Assembly (NCBI GenBank): GCA_947649205.1
Contig: CANSQM010000013.1
Coordinates: 1 to 64,000 of the forward strand
DNA from: an uncultured Enterorhabdus sp.
GTDB lineage: Bacteria > Actinomycetota > Coriobacteriia > Coriobacteriales > Eggerthellaceae
DNA: 64,000 nucleotides
Direction: 5' to 3'
The notes beneath the pieces are model-generated. The model did no database searches. It worked only from the letters and a program-made list of their open reading frames with translations, and was not told the DNA's origin. Positions 45,188 through 53,661 of the stretch are shown one piece after another (positions within the stretch are counted from its first letter, which is position 1; each line of letters opens with the position of its first letter). A program made the translations under genes and the position numbers.

Positions 45188-47605
45188 CTAGGCCTTGGTG
45201 ACCTGGCAGATGTTGGTGTGCTGGGGGTTGCCCTTGGCGAAGGGCGAGGGGCGATGGGTGGTCAGGGTGTTGATGCAGCCGCCCTTGTCCACGCGGTCGC
45301 CGTTCATGTCGGCGTCGTGCCAGGCGCCCTGGGCGCAGGCCACGGTGCCGGGGATGACGCGGGGCGTCACCTTGGCCAGCAGCTCCATGGCGCCGAACTG
45401 GTTCTCCACGCGGACGGTATCGCCCTGCTCGATGCCGCGCTCGGCGGCGTCGGCCGGGTTGATCCAGGCCTCCTGGGGGTTCAGCTCCTTCAGGATCTCC
45501 ACGCCGCCCCAGGACGAGTGCAGGCGGCCCCGGTAGTGGAAGCCGGACAGCTGGAGGGGGAACTCGTCGGTGACGGTCTCGGCGCCGTACCACTCGGGGG
45601 CGTAGACCGGGATGGGGGCCACGAAGTCGTCGTCGGCGAACTCGTGGGCCGCGATGTAGTCGGCCAGGGCCTCGGAGTAGATCTCGATCTTGCCCGAGGG
45701 GGTGTCCAGGGGGTTGGCCACGGGGTCGGCGCGGAACTCGGCCATGGCGATGACGGCGCCGGCCGGGTTCTTGCGGGTGTAGACGCCCATTTCCATGGCC
45801 TCTTCGTAGGTGGGCAGCTCGGGATCCTTCTCACGGGAGGTCTCGTAGCACTCCCGGAGCCAGTCCTCCTGGGTCTTGCCTTCGGTGAAGGCCTCCTCCT
45901 TGCCGAGCGCCGCGGCGATGAGAGCGGCGGCGTCGTAGGCGCTCTTGCGCTCGAACTTCGGCGCGTAGGGCTCGGAGCCGGCGAGCATGTAGCCGCCGTC
46001 GCCGCCCGTGCCGATCATGGAGGGCTGCTCGAGGCGGAACAGGTCGGGGAGGATGACGTCGGAGTACTTGAGCGAGTCGGTCATGAGGATGTCGGAGCCG
46101 AGCACGAACTGGCACTTGCTCTCGTCGGACATCACGTCGTGGACCCAGTTGATGTCGGAGTTCTGGTTCGTGATGCAGTTGCCTGCGTAGTTGATGACGA
46201 ACTTGATGTCGCAGGGCAGCTGGTCGACGCCGGTCACGCCGTCGGCCTTCTCGGTCATCTCGTGGCCGCGGTCGATGGCGTCCACCATGGAGAACACCGA
46301 GATCTTCGCCTTCACGGGGTTCTCGCCGTCGGGCATGCTGGTGAGGTTGACGCTGTAGGAGCCCTCGCGCAGGCCGTTGCTCGTGCCCGGCAGGCCGATG
46401 TTGCCCGTGAGGATGGGCAGCATGCAGATGGACCAGCCGGTCATCTCACCGTTGCTGCGGCGCTGCGGGCCCCAGCCCTGGTCGACGAACAGGGCCTCTG
46501 CCGCGGCGATCTCGCCGGCCAGGGCGCGGATCTTGTCGGCGGCGATGCCGGTGATGGGGGCGGCCCATTCCGGCGTCTTCTCCACCTTGTCGTAGCCGGT
46601 GCCCATGATGTAGTCCTGGTAGGACTTATGCTGGCCCTGGGCCGAGGCAGGCAGGGTGGCCTCGTCGAAGCCGACGCAGTAGGTGTCCAGGAATTCCTTG
46701 TCCACCTGGTTGTTCGCGATGAGCTCATGGGCGATGGCCGCCACGAGGGCCGCGTCGGTGCCGGGGTTGATGGGCAGCCACTCGTCGGAGCGGCCGGCCA
46801 GGGAGTCGTTGAAGCGGGGATCGATCACGTAGATCTTACCCTTGGTCATCTCGCGCATGGCCACGTAGTCGTGGTGGGACACCGCGCCGCCCTGGCGCGT
46901 CTCCACGGGGCTCGTGCCGAACATGAGCACCAGGTCGGAATCGCGGGCGGCCGACAGGGACGAGCCCGCGCCCACGCTGGCGCCGAAGATGTAGGGGGTG
47001 ATCCACATGAGCTGGGCCAGGGAGTAGTTGCCGTAGAAGGCCAGGTACCCGTTGCCGAGCGAGTTCAGCAGGCGGAACCACGGGCGGGCGGTCACGCCGT
47101 AGTTGCCGGTGCAGTAGTTCATGTACACGGCCTCGGGCCCGTAGTTGTCGATGACCTCCTGGTAGTTGCGGGCGATGATCTCGATGGCCTCGTCCCAGGT
47201 GATCTGCTCGTACTTGCCCTCGCCGCGCTTGGAGCCCTCGGCTCGCTTCATGGGGTAGTTGATGCGGTCGGGGTGGTTCACCCAGGCGCGATAGGCGCGG
47301 CCGCGCAGGCAGGCACGGGGCTGGATGTCGTCCATGTCGTCGCTGTCGGCGGCGTAGGTCTCCACGCGCACGATCTCGTCGTCGACGACGTGGAGCTTGA
47401 GCGCGCAGCGGCCCGGGCAGTTGATGGCGCAGTGGTTCCAGACGATCTTCTCCTCCACCGGCGCCGGCTCGGCCTTCCCATCGGCTCCCGTCTCGGCGAG
47501 CTCGGACGAGCAGCCGAACAGCGTGGCGCCACCGAGGGTGGCGGCACCGAGGCCGGCCAGGGCGGAACCCTGGACGAAGGTGCGGCGACTCAGTTCCTTA
47601 GACAT
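45188..47605 (-). CDS. dmsA: Tat-exported DMSO-reductase-type molybdopterin oxidoreductase
   Basis: An 805-residue catalytic subunit. A Tat signal (SRRTFVQGSALAGLG) leads to the FS0 cluster motif CAINCPGRC with a fourth Cys in PRACLRGRA. YGNYSLAQLMW carries the Ser expected to ligate molybdenum, as in E. coli DmsA. The molybdopterin-binding C-terminal domain closes with PFAKGNPQHTNICQVTK. It reduces an S- or N-oxide or another respiratory acceptor outside the membrane; the actual substrate is not predictable, because this family is hugely expanded in Eggerthellaceae. GGAGGG precedes the ATG. Confidence 0.9.
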   Translation of the reverse strand: MSKELSRRTFVQGSALAGLGAATLGGATLFGCSSELAETGADGKAEPAPVEEKIVWNHCAINCPGRCALKLHVVDDEIVRVETYAADSDDMDDIQPRACLRGRAYRAWVNHPDRINYPMKRAEGSKRGEGKYEQITWDEAIEIIARNYQEVIDNYGPEAVYMNYCTGNYGVTARPWFRLLNSLGNGYLAFYGNYSLAQLMWITPYIFGASVGAGSSLSAARDSDLVLMFGTSPVETRQGGAVSHHDYVAMREMTKGKIYVIDPRFNDSLAGRSDEWLPINPGTDAALVAAIAHELIANNQVDKEFLDTYCVGFDEATLPASAQGQHKSYQDYIMGTGYDKVEKTPEWAAPITGIAADKIRALAGEIAAAEALFVDQGWGPQRRSNGEMTGWSICMLPILTGNIGLPGTSNGLREGSYSVNLTSMPDGENPVKAKISVFSMVDAIDRGHEMTEKADGVTGVDQLPCDIKFVINYAGNCITNQNSDINWVHDVMSDESKCQFVLGSDILMTDSLKYSDVILPDLFRLEQPSMIGTGGDGGYMLAGSEPYAPKFERKSAYDAAALIAAALGKEEAFTEGKTQEDWLRECYETSREKDPELPTYEEAMEMGVYTRKNPAGAVIAMAEFRADPVANPLDTPSGKIEIYSEALADYIAAHEFADDDFVAPIPVYAPEWYGAETVTDEFPLQLSGFHYRGRLHSSWGGVEILKELNPQEAWINPADAAERGIEQGDTVRVENQFGAMELLAKVTPRVIPGTVACAQGAWHDADMNGDRVDKGGCINTLTTHRPSPFAKGNPQHTNICQVTKA

Positions 47606-47867
47606 TGCGTCCCTCCTCTTTCTCTTCCTCGTGGGTACGGCGGCCGCGCTCTCCCGCGGCCGTGAGAACCTTCCCGCCCGCGCGCCCCCTCAAGAGCGGC
47701 CGCGCGGTGCCGGGAATGGCGAAATCCTAGTCCACGGAGGTTCATCCCTTGTCGCATAATGTATGTGAATTCCAGAAAAAACCTGGTCAGAAGGGGGTTG
47801 GTCGGTCCCATTTCCTCGGGCACTTGCTTTACAATGACAGGGTCGGCACCGGGGTGGGGAGGAAGTC
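47606..47867. other. Divergent control region between dmsA and its LuxR-type regulator
   Basis: The region holds a perfect 8-bp inverted repeat (47641-47648 with 47655-47662), an AT-rich patch (about 47750-47785) and a -10-like TACAAT (47830-47835) ahead of the LuxR gene. No convincing -35 boxes are visible. Binding sites for the regulator are expected here. Confidence 0.45.
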
Positions 47868-49451
47868 ATGGAACGCGGGAACGGCAGCGGGGGAGGGCCG
47901 ATCACCGGCAGCCTGCTCTATCGATTGCTCAAGCCCAATGCGGCTTCCCTGGGCTACGGGCTCTTCCTTGCCATCAACGCGGCCAGCGTCTGGGGCGGCG
48001 TGTTCCCCTTCCTGCCCCTGGAGTTCCAGACCCGCGGCATCATCTTCTGGTTCTTCCTGTGCCAGTCCCTCGTGTTCTCCTTGAGCTATCTCGCCAGCCT
48101 GCTGGGATCCTACTTCCTGCCCCGGGCCACGCGGAGCTTCCTCGTGCAGTTCACCATCGCCCCCTACTTCCTCGGGTGGTGCTGCCTCATCGGGGCCATC
48201 TACTTCGACGACTGGGCCCTTCGGCTCGTGGCCGTCGGCGGCGCGCTGCTGGGCCTGGGCTCGGCGGGGTTCTACATGCTCTGGCAGCGCCTCTTCGCCT
48301 CCATGGCCTCGGAGGAGGGGGATCGCAACCTCATCGGCGGCACCGTGTGGGGCGCGGTGTTCTACTTCGCCCTCTACCTCATTCCCGTGGCGGTGACCGC
48401 CTTCCTCATCCCGCTCGTGTTCCTGCCCCTGTTCGCTTTGGCCATCGTCCTCAAGAGCCGCGACATCAACCGGGATCAGCCGATGTTCGAGGATGTGCCC
48501 CGGGAGCACCCCCAGGTGTACCGCCGCGTCATCGGCGACTACTGGCGCAGCGCCCTGTGCGTGGGGGCGCTCGGGTTCTGCACGGGCATCATGCGCTCCC
48601 TGGCCGTGGGCAACCCCTCCGTGGGCTCGCTCGTCAACGTGCTGTCCATGGCCGCGACCCTCGTGGCGGCCCTCGCCCTGCTCATCGCCTGGCGCCACCA
48701 GGACCTCCACATGGACGTTGTCGGGGCCTACCAGGCGTTCTTTCCCTTCGTCATCACGTCGTTTCTGCTGCTGCCCTTTCTCGCGCCCGAGTACGAGCGG
48801 TGGCTCGCGGCGGTGCTCTACGCGGTGTACAGCGTGGCCATCGTGCTCATGATGATCCAGTGCGCCCAGGCCTCGCGCAACCGCGGTATCAACCCCGTCT
48901 TCATCTACGGCTTCTTCGGCTGCATCGTCTACATGCTCCATGACGTGGGCTTTCTCGGAGGCACCTTCGCCGAGGGCATTCGCTACGCCGGCATCGCCCC
49001 CTTGGCGGGCATCGCCCTGGCGGCGGTGTACCTGCTCGGGCTCATGTACTTCGTGGGCCAGGGCGGCTTCCGGCGCCTGTTCTCGCGCCGCGCCGCCGAG
49101 GAGCCGGCCGACCGCAGCGCCCGGTCCACGGGCATCGAGCTGGTGGCCCTCCAGCCCCGGGCCCCGAAGCCCCGGCCGGGCCAGGCGGCGCCGGTCTGGC
49201 AGGACCGCATGTCGAAGCAGGCGGCCCTCGTGCAGCGCCACTACCGCCTGAGCGCCCGGGAGACCGAGGTCATGGAGCTGATCGCCCGGGGCAACACCGT
49301 CACCCGCATCGCCGAGGACCTCGTGGTGTCCGAGAACACCATCCGCACCCACTGCCGGCGGCTCTACGCCAAGCTCGGCGTCCACAAGAAGCAGGAGTTC
49401 TTGGATCTCGTCCGCTCCTTCGATCCGGCGGAATTGGGGGAAGAGGGCTAG
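47868..49451 (+). CDS. Membrane-bound LuxR-family regulator of the dms genes
   Basis: A 527-residue protein with about 12 membrane segments (residues ~25-400) and a C-terminal LuxR helix-turn-helix (YRLSARETEVMELIARGNTV ... RTHCRRLYAKLGVHKKQE). It has the same architecture as the regulator at 17225. It faces the dms operon and probably controls it in response to a membrane-sensed signal. GGGGAGGAAG gives a clear ribosome site, unlike the leaderless 17225 gene. Confidence 0.87.
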   Translation: MERGNGSGGGPITGSLLYRLLKPNAASLGYGLFLAINAASVWGGVFPFLPLEFQTRGIIFWFFLCQSLVFSLSYLASLLGSYFLPRATRSFLVQFTIAPYFLGWCCLIGAIYFDDWALRLVAVGGALLGLGSAGFYMLWQRLFASMASEEGDRNLIGGTVWGAVFYFALYLIPVAVTAFLIPLVFLPLFALAIVLKSRDINRDQPMFEDVPREHPQVYRRVIGDYWRSALCVGALGFCTGIMRSLAVGNPSVGSLVNVLSMAATLVAALALLIAWRHQDLHMDVVGAYQAFFPFVITSFLLLPFLAPEYERWLAAVLYAVYSVAIVLMMIQCAQASRNRGINPVFIYGFFGCIVYMLHDVGFLGGTFAEGIRYAGIAPLAGIALAAVYLLGLMYFVGQGGFRRLFSRRAAEEPADRSARSTGIELVALQPRAPKPRPGQAAPVWQDRMSKQAALVQRHYRLSARETEVMELIARGNTVTRIAEDLVVSENTIRTHCRRLYAKLGVHKKQEFLDLVRSFDPAELGEEG

Positions 49452-49569
49452 GGCGTTCCGTGTCCGATTTCCGATTCTTTTCTCGGTTGGGGAATTCCGC
49501 CCGGCGGCGCGGGGCCCGAGCGCATACAATAGGAGCGTTGTGCCCCAGCGTTGGAAAGGACGGACGCCC

Positions 49570-50031
49570 ATGCGCGTGAGCATCGGAAGCGACCACGCCG
49601 GCTTCGAGCAGAAACAGGCCCTCGTTGATTACCTGAAGGGGAAGGGCATCGAGGTCATCGACCGCGGTCCCGCCAACGACGATCGGGTGGATTATCCCGA
49701 CTACGCCGCGCCCGTGGCCCACGATGTGGCCGACGGCGCCGCCGACTTCGGCGTGCTCGTGTGCGGCACCGGCATCGGCATGGCCGTGGCGGCCAACAAG
49801 GTCCGCGGCGTGCGGGCGGTGAACATCATCAACACCGAGTTCGCCGCGCTCTCCCGCGAGCACAACGACGCGAACCTCATCACCCTGTCGGGCCGCTTCG
49901 TGCCCCTGGCCGAGAACGAGCGCATTCTGGACACCTTCTTCGCCACCCCCTTCGGCGAGGGTCGCCACGCGGGACGGGTCGAGAAGATCATGGCTCTTGA
50001 GTCCGTTCGTCCTGGCGGACAAACGGACTAG
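49570..50031 (+). CDS. rpiB: Ribose-5-phosphate isomerase B
   Basis: A 153-residue RpiB (RVSIGSDHAGFEQK, DYPDYAAPVA, the catalytic-Cys loop VLVCGTGIGMAVAANK, NIINTEFAALSREHN). It interconverts ribose-5-P and ribulose-5-P in the pentose phosphate pathway. A modest AAAGGACGG site precedes the ATG at 49570. The last ~10 codons (SVRPGGQTD) overlap the first hairpin of a family B repeat, so the C-terminus may have been replaced by it. A TACAAT box at about 49524 may be its -10. Confidence 0.93.
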   Translation: MRVSIGSDHAGFEQKQALVDYLKGKGIEVIDRGPANDDRVDYPDYAAPVAHDVADGAADFGVLVCGTGIGMAVAANKVRGVRAVNIINTEFAALSREHNDANLITLSGRFVPLAENERILDTFFATPFGEGRHAGRVEKIMALESVRPGGQTD

Positions 50032-50166
50032 CCGACGCCGCGGCTCCGACAGGCACCTGCCTCTGCACTTCAGGGCTTGCCCTCACGGCGCAAAGGCCGC
50101 TCGGCCGCCCTTCAGCACCGATGCAGGCACCTGCCGAGCCCTCGCTGACTTCCTGGGGCGAACCAG
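50001..50166 (+). repeat. Structured repeat family B, copy 2
   Basis: This 166-bp element has the same layout as the copy at 25395: a first hairpin (GTCCGTT ... AACGGAC, overlapping rpiB), an outer stem (GGCTC ... GAGCC), GGCGCAAAGGCCGCTCGGCC (50087-50106), TTCAGCAC, ATGCAGGCACC, and GGGCGAACCAG at the end. Stem sequences differ between copies but still pair. It lies upstream of glyA. Confidence 0.75.
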
Positions 50167-50240
50167 GGAGAACGTATGATGCTGGAATACTGAGATACCT
50201 GTTGGATGCGTAGGTACCTATAAAGGGAAGGAACGGTTTT

Positions 50241-51497
50241 ATGGCTTTGGAATTTCTCGCGGGGGAAGACCCTCAGGTAGCGGAGTGTCTGCGGGCTGAG
50301 TTGGCCCGTCAGCGCGGAAGCGTGGAGCTCATCGCGTCGGAGAACTTCACCTCCCGCGCGGTTATGGAAGCCGTGGGCAGCGTGCTCACTAACAAGTACG
50401 CCGAGGGCTACCCGGGCAAGCGCTATTACGGCGGCTGCGAGAAGGTCGATATGGTGGAGGATCTGGCCCGCGACCGTGCCTGCGAGCTGTACGGCGCCAA
50501 GTACGCCAACGTGCAGCCCCATTCCGGCGCCAGCGCGAACTTCGGCGCCTACCTGTCCATCGTCGAGCCCGGCGACACGGTGCTCGGCATGAGCCTCGAT
50601 CACGGCGGCCACCTTACCCACGGCAGCCCGGTGAACTTCTCGGGGCTTCTGTACAACATCGTCTCCTACGGCGTGGACCCCGAGACCGAGGTCATCGACT
50701 ACGACGAGGTGGAGCGCATCGCCAAGGAATGCCGTCCGAAGGTGATCGTGGCCGGCGCCTCGGCCTACCCGCGCTTCATCGACTTCGAGCGCATGGCCGA
50801 GATCGCCCACGGCGTAGGTGCCTACCTCATGGTGGACATGGCCCACATCGCCGGCCTCGTGGCCGCGGGCCTGCACCCGAGCCCGGTGCCCCATGCCGAT
50901 ATCGTCACTTCCACGAGCCATAAGACCCTGCGCGGACCGCGCGGCGGCTTCATCCTCACTAACTCCGACGAGCTGGGGGCCAAGATCAACAAGGCCATCT
51001 TCCCCGGTGCCCAGGGCGGCCCGCTCATGCACGTCATCGCCGGCAAGGCCGTGGCCTTCGGCGAGGCGCTGCGCCCGGCGTACCGCACCTATATGGAGTC
51101 TGTGGTGGAGAACTGCCGCACCCTCGGCCAGGGCATGATCGACGGCGGCCTGCGCCTCGTGTCCGGCGGCACCGACAACCACCTGTGCCTCGTAGACCTC
51201 ACCGCTTCCGACATCACCGGCAAGGATGCCGAGAAGCTGCTGGAGAGCGTGGGGCTCACGGCGAACAAGAACTCCATCCCCAACGAGCAGCGCTCGCCCT
51301 TCGTGACGAGCGGCATCCGCGTGGGAAGCGCCGCGGCCACCACCCGCGGATTTACCGCCGAGGACTTCTACGAGGTGGGCCAGCTCATCGCCACCACGGT
51401 GTTCAACGCCGCCGATGAGGCCAAGCTCGCCGACGTCCGCCGCCGCGTGAACGCCCTGCTGGACGCCCACCCGCTGTACCCGGGGCTGGAGTACTAG
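50241..51497 (+). CDS. glyA: Serine hydroxymethyltransferase
   Basis: A 418-residue GlyA with [20 protein letters not shown], the cofactor-lysine motif [14 protein letters not shown] and [14 protein letters not shown]. It converts serine and tetrahydrofolate to glycine and methylene-tetrahydrofolate, using PLP. AAAGGGAAGGAAC precedes the ATG. The 209-base gap before it holds family B copy 2 and an AT-rich stretch (about 50172-50225) likely to contain the promoter. Confidence 0.96.
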   Translation: MALEFLAGEDPQVAECLRAELARQRGSVELIASENFTSRAVMEAVGSVLTNKYAEGYPGKRYYGGCEKVDMVEDLARDRACELYGAKYANVQPHSGASANFGAYLSIVEPGDTVLGMSLDHGGHLTHGSPVNFSGLLYNIVSYGVDPETEVIDYDEVERIAKECRPKVIVAGASAYPRFIDFERMAEIAHGVGAYLMVDMAHIAGLVAAGLHPSPVPHADIVTSTSHKTLRGPRGGFILTNSDELGAKINKAIFPGAQGGPLMHVIAGKAVAFGEALRPAYRTYMESVVENCRTLGQGMIDGGLRLVSGGTDNHLCLVDLTASDITGKDAEKLLESVGLTANKNSIPNEQRSPFVTSGIRVGSAAATTRGFTAEDFYEVGQLIATTVFNAADEAKLADVRRRVNALLDAHPLYPGLEY

Positions 51498-51514
51498 GCA
51501 ATAAAGTGAGGGCA

Positions 51515-51642
51515 GGGGAAGGGCCCGGCGACGGTTTGCGCGCAGATTCCGCAGACTCGGAAATATTGGGGTAAAATCCCTACACCAATATTTCCGAAAG
51601 CGAGGACTTGCCCGAGCACGAGCCGCCGCCGGGCCCTTCCCC
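51515..51642 (+). repeat. Structured repeat family A, copy 5
   Basis: Outer stem 51515-51530 with 51627-51642 (16 bp, perfect). The inner stem CGGAAATATTGG (51558-51569) with 51585-51596 is perfect. The loops carry GCAGATTCCGCAGACT and CGAAAGCGAGGACTTG. It lies between glyA and upp. Confidence 0.9.
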
Positions 51643-51683
51643 GGTGGGACTGCCTTCTCGATCCACACGAAAGGAAGCGCGTT

Positions 51684-52322
51684 ATGGAGTACAACGACCG
51701 CGTCGTCGTCATCGATCATCCCATGGTGCAGCACAAGCTGTCGAAGCTGCGCAACAAGAACACCTCCTCCAAGGACTTCCGCCAGCTCGTGCGCGAGTTG
51801 GCCCTGTTCGAGGGCTACGAGGCCACCCGCGACCTGGCCCTGGAGGACGTGAAGGTGGAGACCCCCATCTGCACGGCCGACTGCAAGCAGGTGGCGGGCA
51901 AGAAGATGGTGATCGTGCCCATCCTGCGCGCCGGTTTGGGCATGGTGGACGGCCTGCAGGAACTCATGCCCTCCACCTTCGTGGGCCATCTGGGCATGTA
52001 CCGCGACCCCGAGACCCACGAGCCCCACGAGTACTACGCCAAGCTGCCCGACAGCATCGACCAGCGCGACGTGCTCGTGGTGGACCCGATGCTCGCCACC
52101 GGCGGCTCGGCCGTGGCGGCTATCCAGTACCTGCGTAAGCAGGGCGTGAAGAACATCAAGCTCATGGTGCTCGTGGCCGCCCCCGAGGGCATCGAGGCAG
52201 TGCTCGCCGCCGATCCCGACGTGCGCATCTACACCTGCTCCATCGACGAGGGACTGAACGACCGCGCCTACATCGTGCCCGGCCTCGGCGACGCCGGCGA
52301 CCGCATCTTCGGCACGAAGTAA
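51684..52322 (+). CDS. upp: Uracil phosphoribosyltransferase
   Basis: A 212-residue Upp ([33 protein letters not shown], and the PRPP-binding [15 protein letters not shown]). It salvages uracil to UMP with PRPP. AAAGGAAGCG precedes the ATG. Family A repeats lie on both sides, and the next gene is a dCMP deaminase, so this is a pyrimidine-salvage pair. Confidence 0.96.
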   Translation: MEYNDRVVVIDHPMVQHKLSKLRNKNTSSKDFRQLVRELALFEGYEATRDLALEDVKVETPICTADCKQVAGKKMVIVPILRAGLGMVDGLQELMPSTFVGHLGMYRDPETHEPHEYYAKLPDSIDQRDVLVVDPMLATGGSAVAAIQYLRKQGVKNIKLMVLVAAPEGIEAVLAADPDVRIYTCSIDEGLNDRAYIVPGLGDAGDRIFGTK

Positions 52323-52346
52323 GTTTTATTGAGCTAGCGCAGGCGA

Positions 52347-52464
52347 AAGACCCGGCGGCTGTCCGCGCGCAGATTCCGCAGACTCGGAAATTCTGGTGTA
52401 GAATTCCCACACCAATATTTCCGAAAGCGAGGACGTGCCCGAGCACGGGCAGCCGCCGGGTCTT
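52347..52464 (+). repeat. Structured repeat family A, copy 6
   Basis: Outer stem 52347-52365 with 52446-52464 (18 Watson-Crick pairs plus one G-U). Inner stem 52385-52399 with 52409-52423 (two mismatches). The same subtype loops as copies 2 and 5 are present (GCAGATTCCGCAGACT, CGAAAGCGAGGACGTG). It lies between upp and the dCMP deaminase gene. Confidence 0.9.
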
Positions 52465-52555
52465 CCGCCGGAGGGATCGGCGCCGAAGGCGAACAGCGGA
52501 GCGGGGCGTGCCTGCGGAGTGCGGGCACCCCGTCCCGAGATGGGAAGGAGCACCA

Positions 52556-53014
52556 ATGTCAGTGGATAACCGCCCCAGTTGGGACGAGTACTTCATGGGC
52601 CTGGCCAACCAGGTGGCCGAGCGCACCACATGTTTGCGCCGCGGGGTGGGGGCTATCATTGTGAAGGACCGCCGCATCCTGGCCACGGGCTACAACGGCG
52701 TGCCCACCGGGCTCGCCCATTGCTCCGAGACCGGGTGTCTGCGCCAGCAGCTCGGCGTGCCGAGCGGCCAGCGCCACGAGATCTGCCGCGGCCTGCACGC
52801 TGAGCAGAACGCCATCATCCAGGCGGCCCGCTTCGGCACCGATATCGACGGCGCTACCATCTATGTGAACACCCAGCCCTGCGTCGTGTGCGCCAAGATG
52901 CTCATCAACGCCGGCATCAAGGAGATCGTGTACCAGAACCCGTACCCCGACGAGCTCTCCCAACAGCTCCTCGCCGAATCCGGCATCCTCGTCCGCGAGT
53001 ACACGGGCGAGTAG
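52556..53014 (+). CDS. dCMP deaminase-family (ComE-like) protein
   Basis: A 152-residue zinc deaminase. [11 protein letters not shown] supplies the zinc His and catalytic Glu, and PCVVCAKM the two zinc Cys; CSETGCLR is typical of the dCMP deaminase/ComEB group. It converts dCMP to dUMP for thymidylate synthesis. GGGAAGGAGC precedes the ATG at 52556. It follows upp in a pyrimidine context. Confidence 0.9.
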   Translation: MSVDNRPSWDEYFMGLANQVAERTTCLRRGVGAIIVKDRRILATGYNGVPTGLAHCSETGCLRQQLGVPSGQRHEICRGLHAEQNAIIQAARFGTDIDGATIYVNTQPCVVCAKMLINAGIKEIVYQNPYPDELSQQLLAESGILVREYTGE

Positions 53015-53059
53015 GGAAGTAGAGCGCGCTCTTCTCCTCAACTAAAGGTTGAGTATAGA

Positions 53060-53169
53060 GGAGGAGGCGGGTGTCCCAACCGAGCGAGTTCCACAGCGAC
53101 GGGAAGTGTCCAGTGGACACTTCCCCAAAGCGAGGACTGTCTGAGCGAATTGGGATACCCGCCTCCTCC
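53060..53169 (+). repeat. Structured repeat family A, copy 7
   Basis: A 20-bp outer stem (53060-53079 with 53150-53169, one G-U pair) and an inner stem GGAAGTGTCC (53102-53111) with 53115-53124. The loops carry GAGCGAGTTCCACAGCGAC and CAAAGCGAGGACTGTCTGAG, the same subtype as copies 1 and 4. It lies after the dCMP deaminase gene, before the ATP synthase operon. Confidence 0.9.
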
Positions 53170-53361
53170 GACTGAGGGGAGCCGCAACCAAGTTTCGTGC
53201 ACGTGCACAATTTTCCCAGATCACAGGGCCGCCCGACCACGCGAACTTTTCACCGCTCACCAATTAAAGGGTTGTTTCGGGTGCCATTTGTTAGGGAGCC
53301 GTTATCATACGTTACGGTTTATTGGGTTTTCAGCGCGTAGGCGCCCAAACGGAAGCAGGGT
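53170..53361 (+). other. Leader region of the ATP synthase operon
   Basis: The stretch is AT-richer than its surroundings and holds GTGCACGTGCAC near 53197 and a -10-like TATCAT (53303-53308). No -35 box with normal spacing was found, so the operon promoter is only inferred to lie here. Confidence 0.4.
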
Positions 53362-53643
53362 ATGGCACTGGCAATCGCACTCGGCGTGGCAACGGGCATA
53401 GTGGGGTTCTCCCCGCTTGTGTTCGGTTTGTACCGGGTGAGGCACATGACGGACTCGGGCAATTTCGGACATATGGGCGTGCTCATGGTCTGCCTTCTCA
53501 TCTCGTTCATCCTCATGTTCGCCGCCGCTCTTCTCTGCATCTCGCTGGCCCGCGATCTCGCGCTGCCCTTCGTCCTGTCGGAAGCCGTGGCGCTTTCGCT
53601 CACCGCCATCGTTTTCGGTGTGAGCAAGCTGGTCCGGAAATAG
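53362..53643 (+). CDS. Small membrane protein at the head of the atp operon (AtpI-like position)
   Basis: A 93-residue protein with three hydrophobic segments (from MALAIALGVATGIVGFSPLV). Size, topology and position directly before atpB fit AtpI-like accessory proteins involved in c-ring assembly or Mg2+ handling, but sequence similarity to AtpI is not obvious. It lies 18 bases before atpB. Confidence 0.6.
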   Translation: MALAIALGVATGIVGFSPLVFGLYRVRHMTDSGNFGHMGVLMVCLLISFILMFAAALLCISLARDLALPFVLSEAVALSLTAIVFGVSKLVRK

Positions 53644-53661
53644 CATAGGAAAGGTTGATAC

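Noticed and set aside
50001-50240. Glycine, SAM or tetrahydrofolate riboswitch before glyA
   Set aside because: None of the conserved core sequences of these classes is visible; the region is explained by family B copy 2.
32684-53169. Family A repeats as a CRISPR array
   Set aside because: Copies are scattered between genes in both orientations, with no regular spacers and no cas genes.
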